The notes: generated by a model not told the origin, from the letters alone. A stretch of 64,000 bases of DNA from Myroides oncorhynchi (GCF_020905415.1 NZ_JAJJMP010000001.1:1561501-1625500); one strand, 5' to 3'; shown: positions 9,371 to 20,394, counted from the stretch's first letter. Numbers and translations are program-made.

Positions 9371-10222
9371 CTAATTTACTTTATTCTGTTTTCTGCGTTT
9401 TCGGATGCGTCTTATCACAAAGAATAGTCCTGTACCGATAAGGATGAATGGCCATATATAGAATATTCCGATGACAAATGACAATAGATTTTCCCAACCT
9501 GAGCCAAAGGCTGATGAGATCTCGTATCCAAAGCCTGTGGTAGATTCTCCTTTTTCGTAAAAAGTAACAGAGAGTGTGCTTAGTGAAACTCTACTCTTTA
9601 GGTATTTTAAACGTCCTTCGAACGATTCTATATCAGCTCTTAAAGTTCCTAATTCACTTTCTATTTTAAGAATATCCTCAATAGAATTCGCTCGTTTTAG
9701 CAACTCTTTATAGCGTTCTTCTATTTCCTTTTTTGTTTTGATTCTCGCTTCTACATCGATGAACTCTTCTGTTACATCTAAGGCACTGATATTCTTATTA
9801 TCTACTTTAGTTGCAGTGGCAGTTACACCTTCTAATAAGGTTTCGAAGTTCTTAGTAGGGATACGTATTTCTATAGTATATTCTGTTTGATTGCCATATA
9901 CTGTAGAGCTATCTTGTGATAGGTATCCGTTTAGTTTTTTAATGCTTGTAGCAATGTTTTTTCTCGTTTCTTGTGCATTAGAAGTTTCAAAGCGTATGCT
10001 TCCTTGCTTCACGATCATGCGTTCAGGAGCTGTTACTTCTTCAGCTGTATCTTGATTTTGTTTAACTTCCGTAGTGTTGTCACTTGCAGATTCAGCAGCA
10101 GCATCTGTTGTACTAATGTCTTGAAGGGATGCGACAGACGCCTCGCTAAGCTCTCCTGATTTAGCACAAGAGGCTACGGCTATAAATAGCATTAAGGTTA
10201 ATAGATTAAGTGTCTTTTTCAT
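9371..10222 (-). CDS. DUF4349 membrane-anchored lipoprotein
   Basis: A 283-residue protein. The start is placed at the ATG at 10222, which gives a clean lipoprotein signal (MKKTLNLLTLMLFIAVASC). The longer frame would need a TTG eight codons upstream. An Ala/Glu/Asp-rich linker is followed by the DUF4349 domain (MIVKQGSIRFET onward), a coiled coil at about residues 160-215, a C-terminal membrane helix and the basic tail RRIRKRRKQNK. The family has no assigned activity. The double anchoring suggests a periplasmic scaffold. Confidence 0.85.
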   Translation of the reverse strand: MKKTLNLLTLMLFIAVASCAKSGELSEASVASLQDISTTDAAAESASDNTTEVKQNQDTAEEVTAPERMIVKQGSIRFETSNAQETRKNIATSIKKLNGYLSQDSSTVYGNQTEYTIEIRIPTKNFETLLEGVTATATKVDNKNISALDVTEEFIDVEARIKTKKEIEERYKELLKRANSIEDILKIESELGTLRADIESFEGRLKYLKSRVSLSTLSVTFYEKGESTTGFGYEISSAFGSGWENLLSFVIGIFYIWPFILIGTGLFFVIRRIRKRRKQNKVN

Positions 10223-10391
10223 AGTATTTGATGTTTTTATAGACAAATGTAATAGATGTTAGGTATATAATGTAGTAGAGGTTTAAATATTTGTTTATGT
10301 GGAGAGAGAGGTAAACAATAATCTTATTTGTCAATCAAAAAGGGTTGTTTTTGATTGACAAGGTGTTTTGATGTGTAGGCGTACATTGGGG

Positions 10392-10443
10392 GGCGTATAG
10401 TAATACGCCCGTACTATTGTCGATGTAGATTGTCGATAATGAT
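10392..10443. repeat. Repeat B copy 1
   Basis: A 52-bp unit starting with the hairpin GGCGTAT-AGTA-ATACGCC. It is near-identical to 10577-10628, with three differences. A related hairpin (GGGCGTAA/TTACGCCC) occurs near 10653-10672. Confidence 0.85.
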
Positions 10444-10465
10444 GGTAGTTACTGTGTGGACATAC

Positions 10466-10495
10466 ACGGCACGGATTACAAGTCTGCGCCAACGC
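10466..10495. repeat. Dispersed repeat R1, copy a
   Basis: A short palindromic element built around ACGGATTACAAGTCTGCGCC. It is related to elements at 16878-16904 and 31034-31060. Confidence 0.6.
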
Positions 10496-10510
10496 AAGTA
10501 TTGTGGTTAC

Positions 10511-10568
10511 TGTGTGGAGTTATATGTGAGATGCTTCATTCTTCAGCATGACATAGATGGTGGATGTA
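10511..10568. repeat. Repeat A copy 1
   Basis: A 58-bp unit with two differences from 10703-10760. Its core GATGCTTCATTCTTCAGCAT recurs in inverted orientation at 58931-58958 and, diverged, at 57772-57797. Confidence 0.9.
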
Positions 10569-10576
10569 CGTTGCGC

Positions 10577-10628
10577 GGCGTATAGTAATACGCCTGTACT
10601 ATTGCGGATGCAGATTGTCGATAATGAT
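10577..10628. repeat. Repeat B copy 2
   Basis: The second copy of the 52-bp unit. Copies of A and B alternate, so the order from 10392 is B, R1, A, B, hairpin, A. Confidence 0.85.
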
Positions 10629-10702
10629 TGCGTTATGTTTGCGCACTACGGTAGGGGCGTAACACTTTACGCCCACATAAAATATCTTTAGATGTTTTAT
10701 GC

Positions 10703-10760
10703 TGTGTGGAGTTATATGTGAGATGCTTCATCCTTCAGCATGACATGGATGGTGGATGTA
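10703..10760. repeat. Repeat A copy 2
   Basis: The second copy of the 58-bp unit. The 10223-10803 gap between the DUF4349 gene and the metF terminator holds these repeats and no supportable gene. Confidence 0.9.
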
Positions 10761-10799
10761 GATGGTGATTACTGTATGGAATTATAACCTGTATAAAAA

Positions 10800-10832
10800 C
10801 ATAAAACCCCTTGCTATATAGACAAGAGGTTT
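10800..10832 (-). terminator. Terminator of the methionine locus
   Basis: A 10-bp stem AAACCTCTTG/CAAGGGGTTT (one G-U pair) on the minus strand, about 85 bp past the metF stop, followed by T-rich sequence. Confidence 0.7.
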
Positions 10833-10916
10833 CTGATTACAACCAATTTATAAATAATGACAGCTTATTACTGTCTGATTACTCATCACTGCTCACTCAT
10901 TACTCATCACTGTTAA

Positions 10917-11876
10917 CTAAGCAGTAGCAATCTTGATAATCTTTTTTATATTATCAGATTTACCCATAGAGTAGTAGTGTACGATAGGGATGCCTGCTTC
11001 TATTAGTTCTTTTGACTGCTGAGCGCACCACTCAATACCGATCTCACGGATGGCTACATTGTCTTTTGCTTTTAAGACCTCAGCCACTAAGTCGTCTGGT
11101 AGGTCAACTTTAAAGCGTTGAGGTAATAGATTTAGTTGACTTAGTGTAGCTAATGGTTTAAGTCCGGGTAGAATAGGTACATTAATACCGATGGCTCTAC
11201 ACTTGTCCACAAAGGCAAAGAACTTACTGTTGTCAAAAAACATTTGAGTAACGATATACTCTGCACCATTGTCTATTTTCTGCTTTAAGTACTTTAGGTC
11301 AGTGTCAAAGTTAGGAGCTTCCATATGTTTCTCAGGGTAGCCCGCTACTCCTATACAAAAGTCCGTCTTACTGGTATTCTCAAGTTCTGGGTCTAAGTAG
11401 ATACCTTGGTTTAGTTCGTTTATTTGGGTTACTAATTCAGAGGCGTACTTGTTTCCTTTATGTTCAGGTTTAAAGTAAGTTTCGTTCTTTACAGCATCTC
11501 CTCTTAGGGCAACGACGTTGTCAATGCCTAAGAAGTCAAGGTCTATAAGGAAATTTTCGGTGTCTTCTTTGGTGAAGCCTCCGCACAAGATGTGCGGTAT
11601 GGCGTCCAACTTGAATCTATTTTGGATAGCCGAACAAATGCCGACAGTTCCTGGTCTTTTTCTGACAACTCTTTTTTCCCACAGTCCGTTGCCTGCTTCT
11701 TTGTACTCATATTCTTCGCGGTGATACGTCACGTCTATGAAAGGAGGTTCAAACTCCATTAGCGGTTCGATAGAGTCAAATATTCCTTGAATGTTTTGCC
11801 CTTTTAACGGAGGTAATATCTCAAATGAGAATTGAGTTTTACCATTTGCTTTTTGGATATGTTCTGTTACTTTCAT
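10917..11876 (-). CDS. metF: Methylenetetrahydrofolate reductase
   Basis: A 319-residue FAD-dependent TIM-barrel enzyme that reduces 5,10-methylene-THF to 5-methyl-THF, the methyl donor for MetH. Family motifs are SFEILPP (catalytic Glu), the VALRGD loop, GVAGYPEKH and TQMFFDN. Its ATG overlaps the metH stop by 4 nt (ATGA), so it is translationally coupled and last in the methionine locus. The length is normal. Confidence 0.96.
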   Translation of the reverse strand: MKVTEHIQKANGKTQFSFEILPPLKGQNIQGIFDSIEPLMEFEPPFIDVTYHREEYEYKEAGNGLWEKRVVRKRPGTVGICSAIQNRFKLDAIPHILCGGFTKEDTENFLIDLDFLGIDNVVALRGDAVKNETYFKPEHKGNKYASELVTQINELNQGIYLDPELENTSKTDFCIGVAGYPEKHMEAPNFDTDLKYLKQKIDNGAEYIVTQMFFDNSKFFAFVDKCRAIGINVPILPGLKPLATLSQLNLLPQRFKVDLPDDLVAEVLKAKDNVAIREIGIEWCAQQSKELIEAGIPIVHYYSMGKSDNIKKIIKIATA

Positions 11877-14800
11877 GATTCGTTAGTCGTTAATTTATTG
11901 TTTTGAGCTAAGTTGGGTGATAACCAACGCTCTGCTTCTTCTGTCGTTATATTTCTTCTTTCTGCATAGTCTGCTAATTGGTCTTGTTCTATTTTTCCCA
12001 ATCCAAAGTATCTACTTTGTGGATGAGCAAAATAATAACCTGATACAGACGAGGCAGGGTACATCGCATAGCTTTCTGTTAAGCTTACACCGATGCGTTC
12101 TTCTACTTGTAGTACTTTCCATATTGTACCTTTCTCTAAATGATCAGGACAAGCTGGATATCCTGGTGCAGGTCTGATACCTTGGTATTCTTCTTTGATT
12201 AATTCTGCATTGCTAAGACGTTCATCTGATGCATATCCCCAAATCTCTTTACGGACACGGTGATGTAGGTACTCTGCAAAGGCTTCTACTAAGCGGTCTG
12301 CTAATACCTTAACCATAATCGCACTGTAATCGTCAAGGTCGTCTTCGTATAGCTTAGCTTTCTCATCTACACCGAAGCCTGTGCTTACACAGAACAGTCC
12401 GATGTAGTCTTCTAATCCACTGTCTTTAGGTGCTACGAAGTCTGCAAGTGCTATATTCGGTGCTTTTACATTCTTTAATGACTGTTGACGCAGTGTTAGT
12501 AACTTGTCTAATGCCTCACCTTGTTCGTTATAGACTTCGATGTCGTCATCGTTAACTTGATTTGCAGGGAAAATACCTAAGATACCTCTTGCTTCAAACC
12601 AACGCTCGTTTATAATCTTGTCTAACATAATAAGTGCATCGTCGTAAACCTGTGTAGCTGTCTGTCCGACTACCTCATCTGTCAATATCTCTGGAAACTT
12701 ACCATATAACTGCCATGAGCGGAAATAAGGTGCCCAGTCGATAAAAGGCAATAACTCGTCTAACTCTACAGTGACTGTTTTAGTTCCTATAAAATTAGGT
12801 TTGACAATGTCCTTAGCATCCCATTCTACCTTGACTTTATTAGCACGAGCTTGGTCAATAGTGATGTAACTTTTGTCTCTTGCTCTTCCTAAGTAATCAC
12901 GTTTCAGCTGATCATACTCTGCTCTGATATTGCCCTTAAACGTAGCTTCTACTTCTTTTTGTAAAAGTTGGTTAGCAATAGTTACAGAACGGGAAGCATC
13001 GTGTACATGTACGACACAGTTCTTATACTCGGGTGCTATCTTCACAGCAGTGTGAACACGTGAAGTAGTTGCCCCACCGATCATAATCGGGATAGTACAG
13101 TTGACCTTGTCTAACTCTTTAGCTAAGTGAACCATCTCATCTAATGACGGTGTGATAAGCCCACTTAATCCGATGATATCTACTTGCTCCTTAATAGCTG
13201 TTTCAATGATCTTCTCAGGAGACACCATTACGCCAAGGTCGATAATCTCATAGTTATTACACGCTAATACTACCGCTACTATATTCTTACCGATATCGTG
13301 TACATCCCCTCTAACGGTAGCCATTAGTATTTTGCCTGCGTTACCGATGTGTGCTTCTGCATTCTGCTTTTTGCTCTCTTCAATATAAGGCAACAGATAT
13401 GCTACGGCTTTCTTCATCACACGGGCAGACTTTACTACCTGAGGTAAGAACATCTTTCCTGCGCCAAATAAGTCACCGACTACGTTCATCCCATTCATTA
13501 GATATTGTTCTATCACTTGGATAGGTTGAGGTACGCTAAGGCGGGCTTCTTCAGTATCTTCGATTACATGTGCCTCGATACCCTTCACTAAAGCGTGAGT
13601 CAAACGGTCTTGGATACTACCTGAGCGCCATTCTTGTATCTTAGCTTCTGTTATTTGAGGATTATTCTCGTTCTTAATGCTCTCCGCAAAGTCAAGTAAT
13701 CGCTCCGTCGCATCAGGTCGTCTATTTAAAAGAACGTCTTCTACATGTATCATTAGATCCTTATCCACCTCATCGTAGACTTCTAACATCTCAGGATTCA
13801 CTATCCCCATATTCATACCGTGCTGTATAGCGTGGTAAAGGAAGGCAGCATGCATTGCTTCACGTACTTTATTGTTCCCTCTAAAGGAGAAAGAGACATT
13901 ACTTACACCACCACTTACATTGGCATAAGGAAGGTTCTCTCTAATCCATTTGGTTCCATTAAAAAAGTCTAAAGCATTGTTATTATGCTCTTCCATCCCT
14001 GTAGCAACAGGAAATATGTTAGGGTCAAAGATGATGTCCTGAGGTGCGAAATTTACTTGGTTAACTAATATATCATAAGAGCGTCTGCATATCTCTATTC
14101 TTCGTTCTAAGGAATCCGCTTGTCCATTCTCGTCAAATGCCATCACTACTGTAGCAGCGCCATAGCGTTTGATAAGTTTAGCGTGTTCGATAAATAACTC
14201 TTCTCCTTCTTTAAGGCTAATAGAGTTAACGATAGCCTTACCCTGTACAACGCGAAGACCGGCTTCTATAATTTCCCATTTAGAACTATCAATCATAATA
14301 GGCACTTTAGAAATGTCTGGTTCTGATGCGATCAAGTTTAGGAAGTTAGTCATACAGTGTACACCGTCTAACAGTCCCTCGTCCATATTGATATCGATAA
14401 CCTGAGCCCCTCCTTCTACTTGCTCTCTTGCGATGGCAAGTGCTTCGTCGAATAGTTCTTCTTTAATCAAACGAAGGAACTTACGAGAACCCGTAACGTT
14501 AGTACGCTCACCGATGTTTATAAAATTAGCTTCGGCAGTCACGTAAAGCGGTTCTAATCCTGATAAGGCAAGCACAGGTTTAGGTGTGCTACGAGGGTGT
14601 GTCTTTCTCGCAGCTTTATTATTCTCTACTGCGTCAGCAATCAACCTGATGTGCTCTGGTGTAGTACCACAGCACCCACCGATGATTTGCACTAAGTTTT
14701 GACTAAGGAAGCTATCGATAAGTTGCTTCATCTCCGTAGGCGTTTGATCATATTCACCAAAGGCATTAGGCAAACCTGCATTAGGATGAGCAGAGATGTT

Positions 14801-15607
14801 GACAGCAGCATGTTGACTTAGCTGTTTGATATACGGCTCTAATTGCTCCGCTCCTAAGGCACAGTTAAATCCAATACTCAATAAAGGAATATGTGCAATA
14901 GAAATAAGAAATGCCTCTACTGTTTGCCCTGATAAGGTACGTCCTGATGCGTCAGTAATAGTCCCTGATATCATTATCGGAATATCTATCCCTCGCTCTG
15001 CTTGTATTTCGTCTATGGCAAATAAAGCTGCTTTAGCATTTAGCGTGTCGAATATGGTCTCTACTAAAAGTAAATCACATCCTCCGTCTAGTAAGGCTTC
15101 AGCTTGCTGTTTATAAGCTTTGCGAAGTTCTTCAAAAGTAATAGCTCTATATCCTGGGTTATTAACATCAGGAGATAAACTTGCAGTCTTATTAGTCGGT
15201 CCGATAGCTCCTGCTACATAGCGGGGTCTATCTGGATTTAATGCTTCTACTTCATCTGCTACTTCTCTTGCTATTTTAGCCGATTGGTAGTTTAATTCAT
15301 ATACTATATCTTCAAGGTGGTAATCAGCCATAGCTATGGTAGTACTTGAGAAGGTATTAGTCGATAAAATATCAGCTCCTGCTAAAAGATATTGTCTGTG
15401 AACTTCTTTAACAGCTTCAGGTTGAGTGATTGACAACAAGTCGTTATTTCCCTTTAGTGAATGAGCACAATCAGCAAAGCGCTCACCCCTAAAGTCTTCT
15501 TCTGAGAATCGGTAAGCCTGAAGCATAGTACCCATGGCTCCATCGAGTACTAAAGTGCGTTCTTTTAATAGGCTTCTGATATCAGTCTGTATAAGTGTTG
15601 TTGACAT
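11873..15607 (-). CDS. metH: Cobalamin-dependent methionine synthase
   Basis: A full-length 1244-residue enzyme that methylates homocysteine using methyl-cobalamin and 5-methyl-THF. The N-terminal homocysteine domain has zinc ligands in GFNCALG (about Cys248) and GGCCGT (about 312-313). A pterin-binding domain starts near residue 360. The B12 domain has DVHDIG with the lower-ligand His at about 767. The C-terminal AdoMet reactivation domain includes [12 protein letters not shown] near 1146. All domains are present in one chain. The cobalamin requirement links it to the riboswitch-controlled B12 uptake locus at 39.6-46.2 kb. Confidence 0.97.
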   Translation of the reverse strand: MSTTLIQTDIRSLLKERTLVLDGAMGTMLQAYRFSEEDFRGERFADCAHSLKGNNDLLSITQPEAVKEVHRQYLLAGADILSTNTFSSTTIAMADYHLEDIVYELNYQSAKIAREVADEVEALNPDRPRYVAGAIGPTNKTASLSPDVNNPGYRAITFEELRKAYKQQAEALLDGGCDLLLVETIFDTLNAKAALFAIDEIQAERGIDIPIMISGTITDASGRTLSGQTVEAFLISIAHIPLLSIGFNCALGAEQLEPYIKQLSQHAAVNISAHPNAGLPNAFGEYDQTPTEMKQLIDSFLSQNLVQIIGGCCGTTPEHIRLIADAVENNKAARKTHPRSTPKPVLALSGLEPLYVTAEANFINIGERTNVTGSRKFLRLIKEELFDEALAIAREQVEGGAQVIDINMDEGLLDGVHCMTNFLNLIASEPDISKVPIMIDSSKWEIIEAGLRVVQGKAIVNSISLKEGEELFIEHAKLIKRYGAATVVMAFDENGQADSLERRIEICRRSYDILVNQVNFAPQDIIFDPNIFPVATGMEEHNNNALDFFNGTKWIRENLPYANVSGGVSNVSFSFRGNNKVREAMHAAFLYHAIQHGMNMGIVNPEMLEVYDEVDKDLMIHVEDVLLNRRPDATERLLDFAESIKNENNPQITEAKIQEWRSGSIQDRLTHALVKGIEAHVIEDTEEARLSVPQPIQVIEQYLMNGMNVVGDLFGAGKMFLPQVVKSARVMKKAVAYLLPYIEESKKQNAEAHIGNAGKILMATVRGDVHDIGKNIVAVVLACNNYEIIDLGVMVSPEKIIETAIKEQVDIIGLSGLITPSLDEMVHLAKELDKVNCTIPIMIGGATTSRVHTAVKIAPEYKNCVVHVHDASRSVTIANQLLQKEVEATFKGNIRAEYDQLKRDYLGRARDKSYITIDQARANKVKVEWDAKDIVKPNFIGTKTVTVELDELLPFIDWAPYFRSWQLYGKFPEILTDEVVGQTATQVYDDALIMLDKIINERWFEARGILGIFPANQVNDDDIEVYNEQGEALDKLLTLRQQSLKNVKAPNIALADFVAPKDSGLEDYIGLFCVSTGFGVDEKAKLYEDDLDDYSAIMVKVLADRLVEAFAEYLHHRVRKEIWGYASDERLSNAELIKEEYQGIRPAPGYPACPDHLEKGTIWKVLQVEERIGVSLTESYAMYPASSVSGYYFAHPQSRYFGLGKIEQDQLADYAERRNITTEEAERWLSPNLAQNNKLTTNES

Positions 15608-15654
15608 AATTTTCTCTTTTAATCAATTTGTTTTGAAGTGTCTTTACGTACATT

Positions 15655-16848
15655 TTACTGTGCAGCAGCTAATGCTTGTTCTAAGTCACGGATAATATCT
15701 TTTGTATTCTCTAAGCCTACAGATAGACGAATCAGGTTGTCTGTAATACCTGTGGCAAGTTTTTCTTCTGCAGGAACTTTACTATGTGTTGTTGAAGCAG
15801 GGTGTGTAACGATAGTTCTACTATCTCCAAGGTTCGCAGAACGACTACATAGCTGTAAGGCATTTAAGAATGCTCTACCTGCATCAAGTCCTCCTTTGAT
15901 ACCAAAGGCAATGATGTTACCTCCTTGTTTCATCTGTTTTTTTGCTATTTCGTATTGTGGATGACTTGGTAAGAAAGGGTATTTAGTAAACTCTACCGCT
16001 GGGTGTTGTTCTAAATACTCCGCTATGGTCAAGGCATTTTCACAATGTCTATCTACTCGCACAGCTAAAGTCTCAAGGCTCTTCGATAACACCCATGCGT
16101 TAAAGGGAGAGATGCTCGAGCCGATGGTACGACCAAATAGGTATATCTTATTTAGATATTCTTTATTACCTACTGTCACTCCTCCGCAAGCTCTACCTTG
16201 ACCATCGATTAACTTAGTCGCTGAGTGTATCACTACGTGTGCTCCTAAGAGAATAGGGTTCTGTAGGTAGGGTGTAGCAAAGGTGTTGTCAACAATAAAA
16301 ATAAGGTTGTGCTTCTTCGCTATCTCTCCTAAGTGGGCTAAGTCTAATATATCAACCCCTGGATTAGTCGGACTTTCTGCAAAGAGTATCTTCGTGTTGG
16401 GTTGAATCAATTGCTCTACATCGTAAACCTGGTTTAGATCAAAGTAACTTGTATCAACTCCCCACTCAGGAAACATAGTACTAAACAACCCCCTCGTAGA
16501 ACCAAAGATGTTAGAACAAGAAACAATGTGGTCACCGGCTTTTAATAAAGGGAACAAGCTACAGTACACAGCTGCCATACCTGTTGCAAATGCGTATCCT
16601 GCTTCTGCGTGTTCAAATAGTCTTATCTTCTCTACAAGTTCTGTCTGATTAGGATTAGTAAAGCGAGAGTAAGAATATTGGTCTACTTCTTCTGCGAATA
16701 CGGCACGCATATTCTCAGCATCGTCAAAGACAAAGCTTGAGGTTAGGTAAAGTGGTGTAGAATGCTCATTGTATTGGGAGCGCTCTGTCTGTGTTCTTAT
16801 GGCTTGTGTCTCAAAACAACATCCTTCTTCATTGTTAGTTGTACTCAT
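15655..16848 (-). CDS. metZ: O-succinyl/O-acetylhomoserine sulfhydrylase (MetZ-like)
   Basis: A 397-residue Cys/Met-metabolism PLP enzyme with SATKLIDGQGR (PLP Lys about 212) and YSRFTNPNQ. The DGQGR sequence after the lysine and the HPASTTHSKVPAEE segment are typical of MetZ. It converts an activated homoserine plus sulfide to homocysteine. Because metX is the acyltransferase in this locus, O-acetylhomoserine is the likely substrate. It lies 47 nt upstream of metH. It is one of three paralogous PLP enzymes in the locus. Confidence 0.82.
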   Translation of the reverse strand: MSTTNNEEGCCFETQAIRTQTERSQYNEHSTPLYLTSSFVFDDAENMRAVFAEEVDQYSYSRFTNPNQTELVEKIRLFEHAEAGYAFATGMAAVYCSLFPLLKAGDHIVSCSNIFGSTRGLFSTMFPEWGVDTSYFDLNQVYDVEQLIQPNTKILFAESPTNPGVDILDLAHLGEIAKKHNLIFIVDNTFATPYLQNPILLGAHVVIHSATKLIDGQGRACGGVTVGNKEYLNKIYLFGRTIGSSISPFNAWVLSKSLETLAVRVDRHCENALTIAEYLEQHPAVEFTKYPFLPSHPQYEIAKKQMKQGGNIIAFGIKGGLDAGRAFLNALQLCSRSANLGDSRTIVTHPASTTHSKVPAEEKLATGITDNLIRLSVGLENTKDIIRDLEQALAAAQ

Positions 16849-16877
16849 CTTGTTTTTGGTTTTTATAAATTAATCTC

Positions 16878-16904
16878 GTCACGGATTGCAAATCCGCGAC
16901 AGCG
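16878..16904. repeat. Dispersed repeat R1, copy b, inside the methionine locus
   Basis: GTCACGGATTGCAAATCCGC plus GACAGCG. A palindrome (CGGATT/AATCCG) lies in the 149-bp gap between thrA and metZ. The same element recurs at 31034-31060 with compensatory stem changes. Confidence 0.7.
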
Positions 16905-16919
16905 GTTAACAGTGTGTTT

Positions 16920-16937
16920 GACACAATATTTTGTGTC
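16920..16937. other. Perfect hairpin between thrA and metZ
   Basis: GACACAA-TATT-TTGTGTC is a perfect 7-bp stem with no T-run on the minus strand. It is not an obvious terminator and may be an RNA stability or processing signal. Confidence 0.4.
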
Positions 16938-16997
16938 ACTTTTACAGTTACGTTGGTTAGTCCGTTAACTGTAAGCTGTTCACTGTAAACTATTTTA

Positions 16998-19400
16998 TTA
17001 TTTATCAGCTAATCTTAAGATATCTCCAAACACTCCACGTGCTGTAACAGATGCTCCTGCTCCTGCTCCTTGAATAATGATAGGATTGTCTCCGTAGCTC
17101 TCTGTGTATATTTCGAATATACTATCTGAGCCTTTTAACTGTCCTAAGGCAGAGCTAGTAGGTACTTCAATTAGTTTGGTTTCTAATACACCTTTGTCCT
17201 TTTGTAAGTCTCCTGATAGTTCTCCTACATAGCGAAGTACAGTGTCAGGTGCTAAGCTTTGTTTTATCTTGTCGAAGTAAGGGTTTAACTTCTCTAAGCT
17301 GTTTAAGAATGTCGGTGTATCTACTGTTTGTAATTCTGTAGGAATAAGGTTCTGTATGTTTATTTCTTCGAACTCATTCTGCAAGTCTAACTCACGTGCA
17401 AGGATTAATAACTTACGCCCTACGTCATTACCTGATAAGTCTTCACGTGGATCAGGTTCTGTATATCCTTTTTCTATTGCTTCTTTTAGCACTTCATTAA
17501 AGGGCCTATCTTGAATAGAATAGTTGTTGAAGATGTAGCTTAAGCTTCCTGAAAACACTCCTTTGATCTTCGTGATATTCTCTCCTGATAAGTGAAGAAG
17601 TTTAATCGTATCAATCAAGGGTAAACCTGCACCTACGTTCGTTTCATACAGATACTCTTTGTGATTCGCTTTTAGTGTTTGACGAAGTTCATTGTAGAAG
17701 CTATATGATATTGTATTCGCTATTTTGTTAGAAGAGATAAGGTCAAAACCATTCTCTACTAATGGGATATAGTTCTTGATAAACTCGCCCGAAGCTGTAT
17801 TATCAATTGCAATTAGATTCTCTAAGTGATTTGCATTTGCATAGTCTATTACTTCTTGTATAGAATACGCTACACTCTTCTCTTTTAAGTCATCTCTCCA
17901 GTTACAGTTAATACCGCCATCGTTAAGGAGTACTTTTTTAGAGTTTCCAATAGCGAAGATGTTCAGTGATATGTTCTTCTTGTCTTCGATTGATTGAGCA
18001 GAGTGTAAGATTTGATCTATCAATGTTCCACCAACTAATCCATGTCCGAACACAGCGATATTTATCTTCTTAGCAATACCGAATATCTGTCCGTGTATAA
18101 CGTTTAGTGCTTTTTTAGCTTCTTCTTTTCGAACAACTAAGCTTACGTTTTTACCTGTTACTGTATTGTTGAATAGGATAGGGACGATCTTATTCTTTAC
18201 CAATGCAGCATAAGGTTTGTCAAAAGTGCTTAAGTTCTGTCCGATGATCGAGATAACAGCTAAGTCTCTGATAATAGAGATACTGTTTACATCACGAGTA
18301 TAGAAGTCATTAGAGAATTCTCTATTTAAAGCATCAGCTGCTTTATCAGCGTCTTTGTCTTCAACTATAAATCCTAAACCACGCTCTGAAGAACCTTGAG
18401 AGATAACTCCTATGCTAATTCCTTCGTTAGCTAAAGCTGTGAATACACGGGCATCAATCCCTACGATACCTAATAATCCACGTCCTTCGAATTGTATTAA
18501 AGCAACATTAGACTGAACAGAAAGTGACTTGATTCCCTTAGCTGTTGATTTATTAGATATCAATGTTCCTTTGTTCTCAGGGTTTAGTGTGTTTAAGATT
18601 CGAAGCGGAATATTATTCTCTACTAAAGGCAATATCGTTTTAGCATGTAAGATAGATGCTCCGAAGTTTGCCAACTCATTAGCTTCGTCAAAGTGAAGTT
18701 CTTCTATCTTCTGTGCGTTCTTTACCCAATCAGGGTTAGCAGTATAAATACCATCAACGTGTGTATAGTTTTGCAATTCATCTGCTTGAATGAAGTTTGC
18801 TAATAAAGCCGCTGAGTAGTTGCTACCATTGCGTCCAAGTGTAGTAGTTTCTCCTTTATCAGTTGCCCCAATAAAACCTGTCACTACAGCTATTGTTCCT
18901 TTGTCTAAGTTGTCAAAGTAAGCTTTAGTTTTTTGTTTTGATATTTCATCTATCGCTTGTGCGCTACCGAAGTTGTTGTCTGTGATAAAGAATTGACGGC
19001 TATCTACTGAAGTTGCTTTAATGCCTTTTGCATTTAACTGAGCAGCTAATATCTTGCTCGATATTAATTCCCCCTGTGCTAATACTTGGTCTTTAATTTT
19101 TACTCCATAGTCTTCAATTAAAGAAACTCCTTCATATAATTTGCTCAATACTTCTATTTCAGTAAGTATATCTGCCTCATTGTGGTATGTTCTGTTTTTG
19201 AATGCCTCAAAAGCAGTTGTGTAATCTTGTTTAGTCTTAGCTAAGTCTAATATGTTTTCAAGGGTATCTGTTGTGTCTCCGATAGCAGAAACAACGATAG
19301 TGATAGGTCCTTCACTTATTTTATTTTTGACAATGTTTATAACGTTTTCAAAAGCTTGTCCTGATGCAAGAGATTTTCCTCCAAACTTTAATACTTTCAT
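16998..19400 (-). CDS. thrA: Bifunctional aspartate kinase / homoserine dehydrogenase I
   Basis: An 800-residue fusion. The N-terminal kinase starts MKVLKFGGKSLASG and has GFIGATDKGETTTLGRNGS. Two ACT-type regulatory segments lie near residues 310-450. The homoserine dehydrogenase begins at about 460 with the dinucleotide site VFGHGLVGGTL and contains ETNVGAGLPLIDT. It supplies homoserine to metX, 13 nt downstream. The ACT domains suggest feedback inhibition, probably by threonine as in the family, but effector specificity cannot be read directly. Confidence 0.95.
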   Translation of the reverse strand: MKVLKFGGKSLASGQAFENVINIVKNKISEGPITIVVSAIGDTTDTLENILDLAKTKQDYTTAFEAFKNRTYHNEADILTEIEVLSKLYEGVSLIEDYGVKIKDQVLAQGELISSKILAAQLNAKGIKATSVDSRQFFITDNNFGSAQAIDEISKQKTKAYFDNLDKGTIAVVTGFIGATDKGETTTLGRNGSNYSAALLANFIQADELQNYTHVDGIYTANPDWVKNAQKIEELHFDEANELANFGASILHAKTILPLVENNIPLRILNTLNPENKGTLISNKSTAKGIKSLSVQSNVALIQFEGRGLLGIVGIDARVFTALANEGISIGVISQGSSERGLGFIVEDKDADKAADALNREFSNDFYTRDVNSISIIRDLAVISIIGQNLSTFDKPYAALVKNKIVPILFNNTVTGKNVSLVVRKEEAKKALNVIHGQIFGIAKKINIAVFGHGLVGGTLIDQILHSAQSIEDKKNISLNIFAIGNSKKVLLNDGGINCNWRDDLKEKSVAYSIQEVIDYANANHLENLIAIDNTASGEFIKNYIPLVENGFDLISSNKIANTISYSFYNELRQTLKANHKEYLYETNVGAGLPLIDTIKLLHLSGENITKIKGVFSGSLSYIFNNYSIQDRPFNEVLKEAIEKGYTEPDPREDLSGNDVGRKLLILARELDLQNEFEEINIQNLIPTELQTVDTPTFLNSLEKLNPYFDKIKQSLAPDTVLRYVGELSGDLQKDKGVLETKLIEVPTSSALGQLKGSDSIFEIYTESYGDNPIIIQGAGAGASVTARGVFGDILRLADK

Positions 19401-19412
19401 GATGTGCTGATT

Positions 19413-20378
19413 TTAGAATAATGGTTTTAGTAAATTGTTTAATTGTTCGTATTCAATTAAAAAGGCATCGTGGCCGTGTATTGATTGAATCTCTTGGTAT
19501 GTAATGTGTTTACAACAGTCTTTTAATAAGGCTACTGTGTGCTCTTGTTCTTTGTTTGTGAACATATAATCTGTATCTACTGCTATACAGTGTATTTGTG
19601 CACTTGTTTGTTGAGCAAAAGCCTTTAAACTATCTTGTGTTTGTTCTTGGCCTATTGTTTTCAGAAGGTGATTCATCAACTTATAAGCGGGTAGTTTAAA
19701 GCGATCTTCTAAACTCTGCCCATGGTACTTTAGCCAACTCTCTATAGCGTATTGGTTTTCACTTTCTTTAAAACCATTGGCGAACTTCTGCTGGAGCGAT
19801 GCAGGAGTACGGTAGAGTAGCATAGCATGCATACGTGCATCTTCTATAGGTCGAGTCGAATTATTCAGAATGCTATCTTGTACTAAGGCATTTCCTATTA
19901 ACCAATCTGATGCTTTACAACTTGTAGCGATAGGGATTAAATGATCTACAGCTGTTGGTCTTAAGAAGGCTAATTCCCAAGCGATACTTCCTCCTAAACT
20001 TCCACCGATGACAGCGTATAAGTGACTAACGTGTAGTCTGTCTAACGCTTTCCAAAACACTTCTGCGATAACCTTAGTAGTTATTGCTTTATAATCTTGG
20101 ATGAGGTGAGTCTCTTGTTTGTTGTATCCATTTCCTGGAATGTCAAAAGCGATAACAGTGTATTTATTAAGGTCGATTACTTTATCATAACCCACTAAGC
20201 TATTCCACCATCCGTTGTCTCCTGCCACTTGACTATTTCCTGTCAAGGCGTGGTTCACCAACACAATTGGAGCACTGTGTAAGGGTTGTCCCACCACCTG
20301 ATAGGTGAAGTGAAAAGTATGTGTAGTTCCGTTTGGTAGTGTGTGATTAGTGATTGTTATTTCTTGTAAGCGACTCAT
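19413..20378 (-). CDS. metX: Homoserine O-acetyltransferase (MetX-like)
   Basis: A 321-residue alpha/beta-hydrolase-fold acyltransferase. VNHALTGNSQVAG resembles the MetX oxyanion region. The nucleophile Ser (about 126) is in IGGSLGGSIAWE, the Asp in DTDYMF and the His in GHDAFLIE. It acetylates homoserine for sulfhydrylation. It is somewhat shorter than typical MetX (about 350-380). Placement between thrA and metB supports the role. Acetyl versus succinyl specificity is inferred from the family. Confidence 0.88.
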   Translation of the reverse strand: MSRLQEITITNHTLPNGTTHTFHFTYQVVGQPLHSAPIVLVNHALTGNSQVAGDNGWWNSLVGYDKVIDLNKYTVIAFDIPGNGYNKQETHLIQDYKAITTKVIAEVFWKALDRLHVSHLYAVIGGSLGGSIAWELAFLRPTAVDHLIPIATSCKASDWLIGNALVQDSILNNSTRPIEDARMHAMLLYRTPASLQQKFANGFKESENQYAIESWLKYHGQSLEDRFKLPAYKLMNHLLKTIGQEQTQDSLKAFAQQTSAQIHCIAVDTDYMFTNKEQEHTVALLKDCCKHITYQEIQSIHGHDAFLIEYEQLNNLLKPLF

Positions 20379-20394
20379 GGTATTCTATTGTTAT

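Noticed and set aside
10392..10760. CRISPR array
   Set aside because: Repeats are few, long, of two alternating kinds and not separated by uniform spacers; no cas genes are present.
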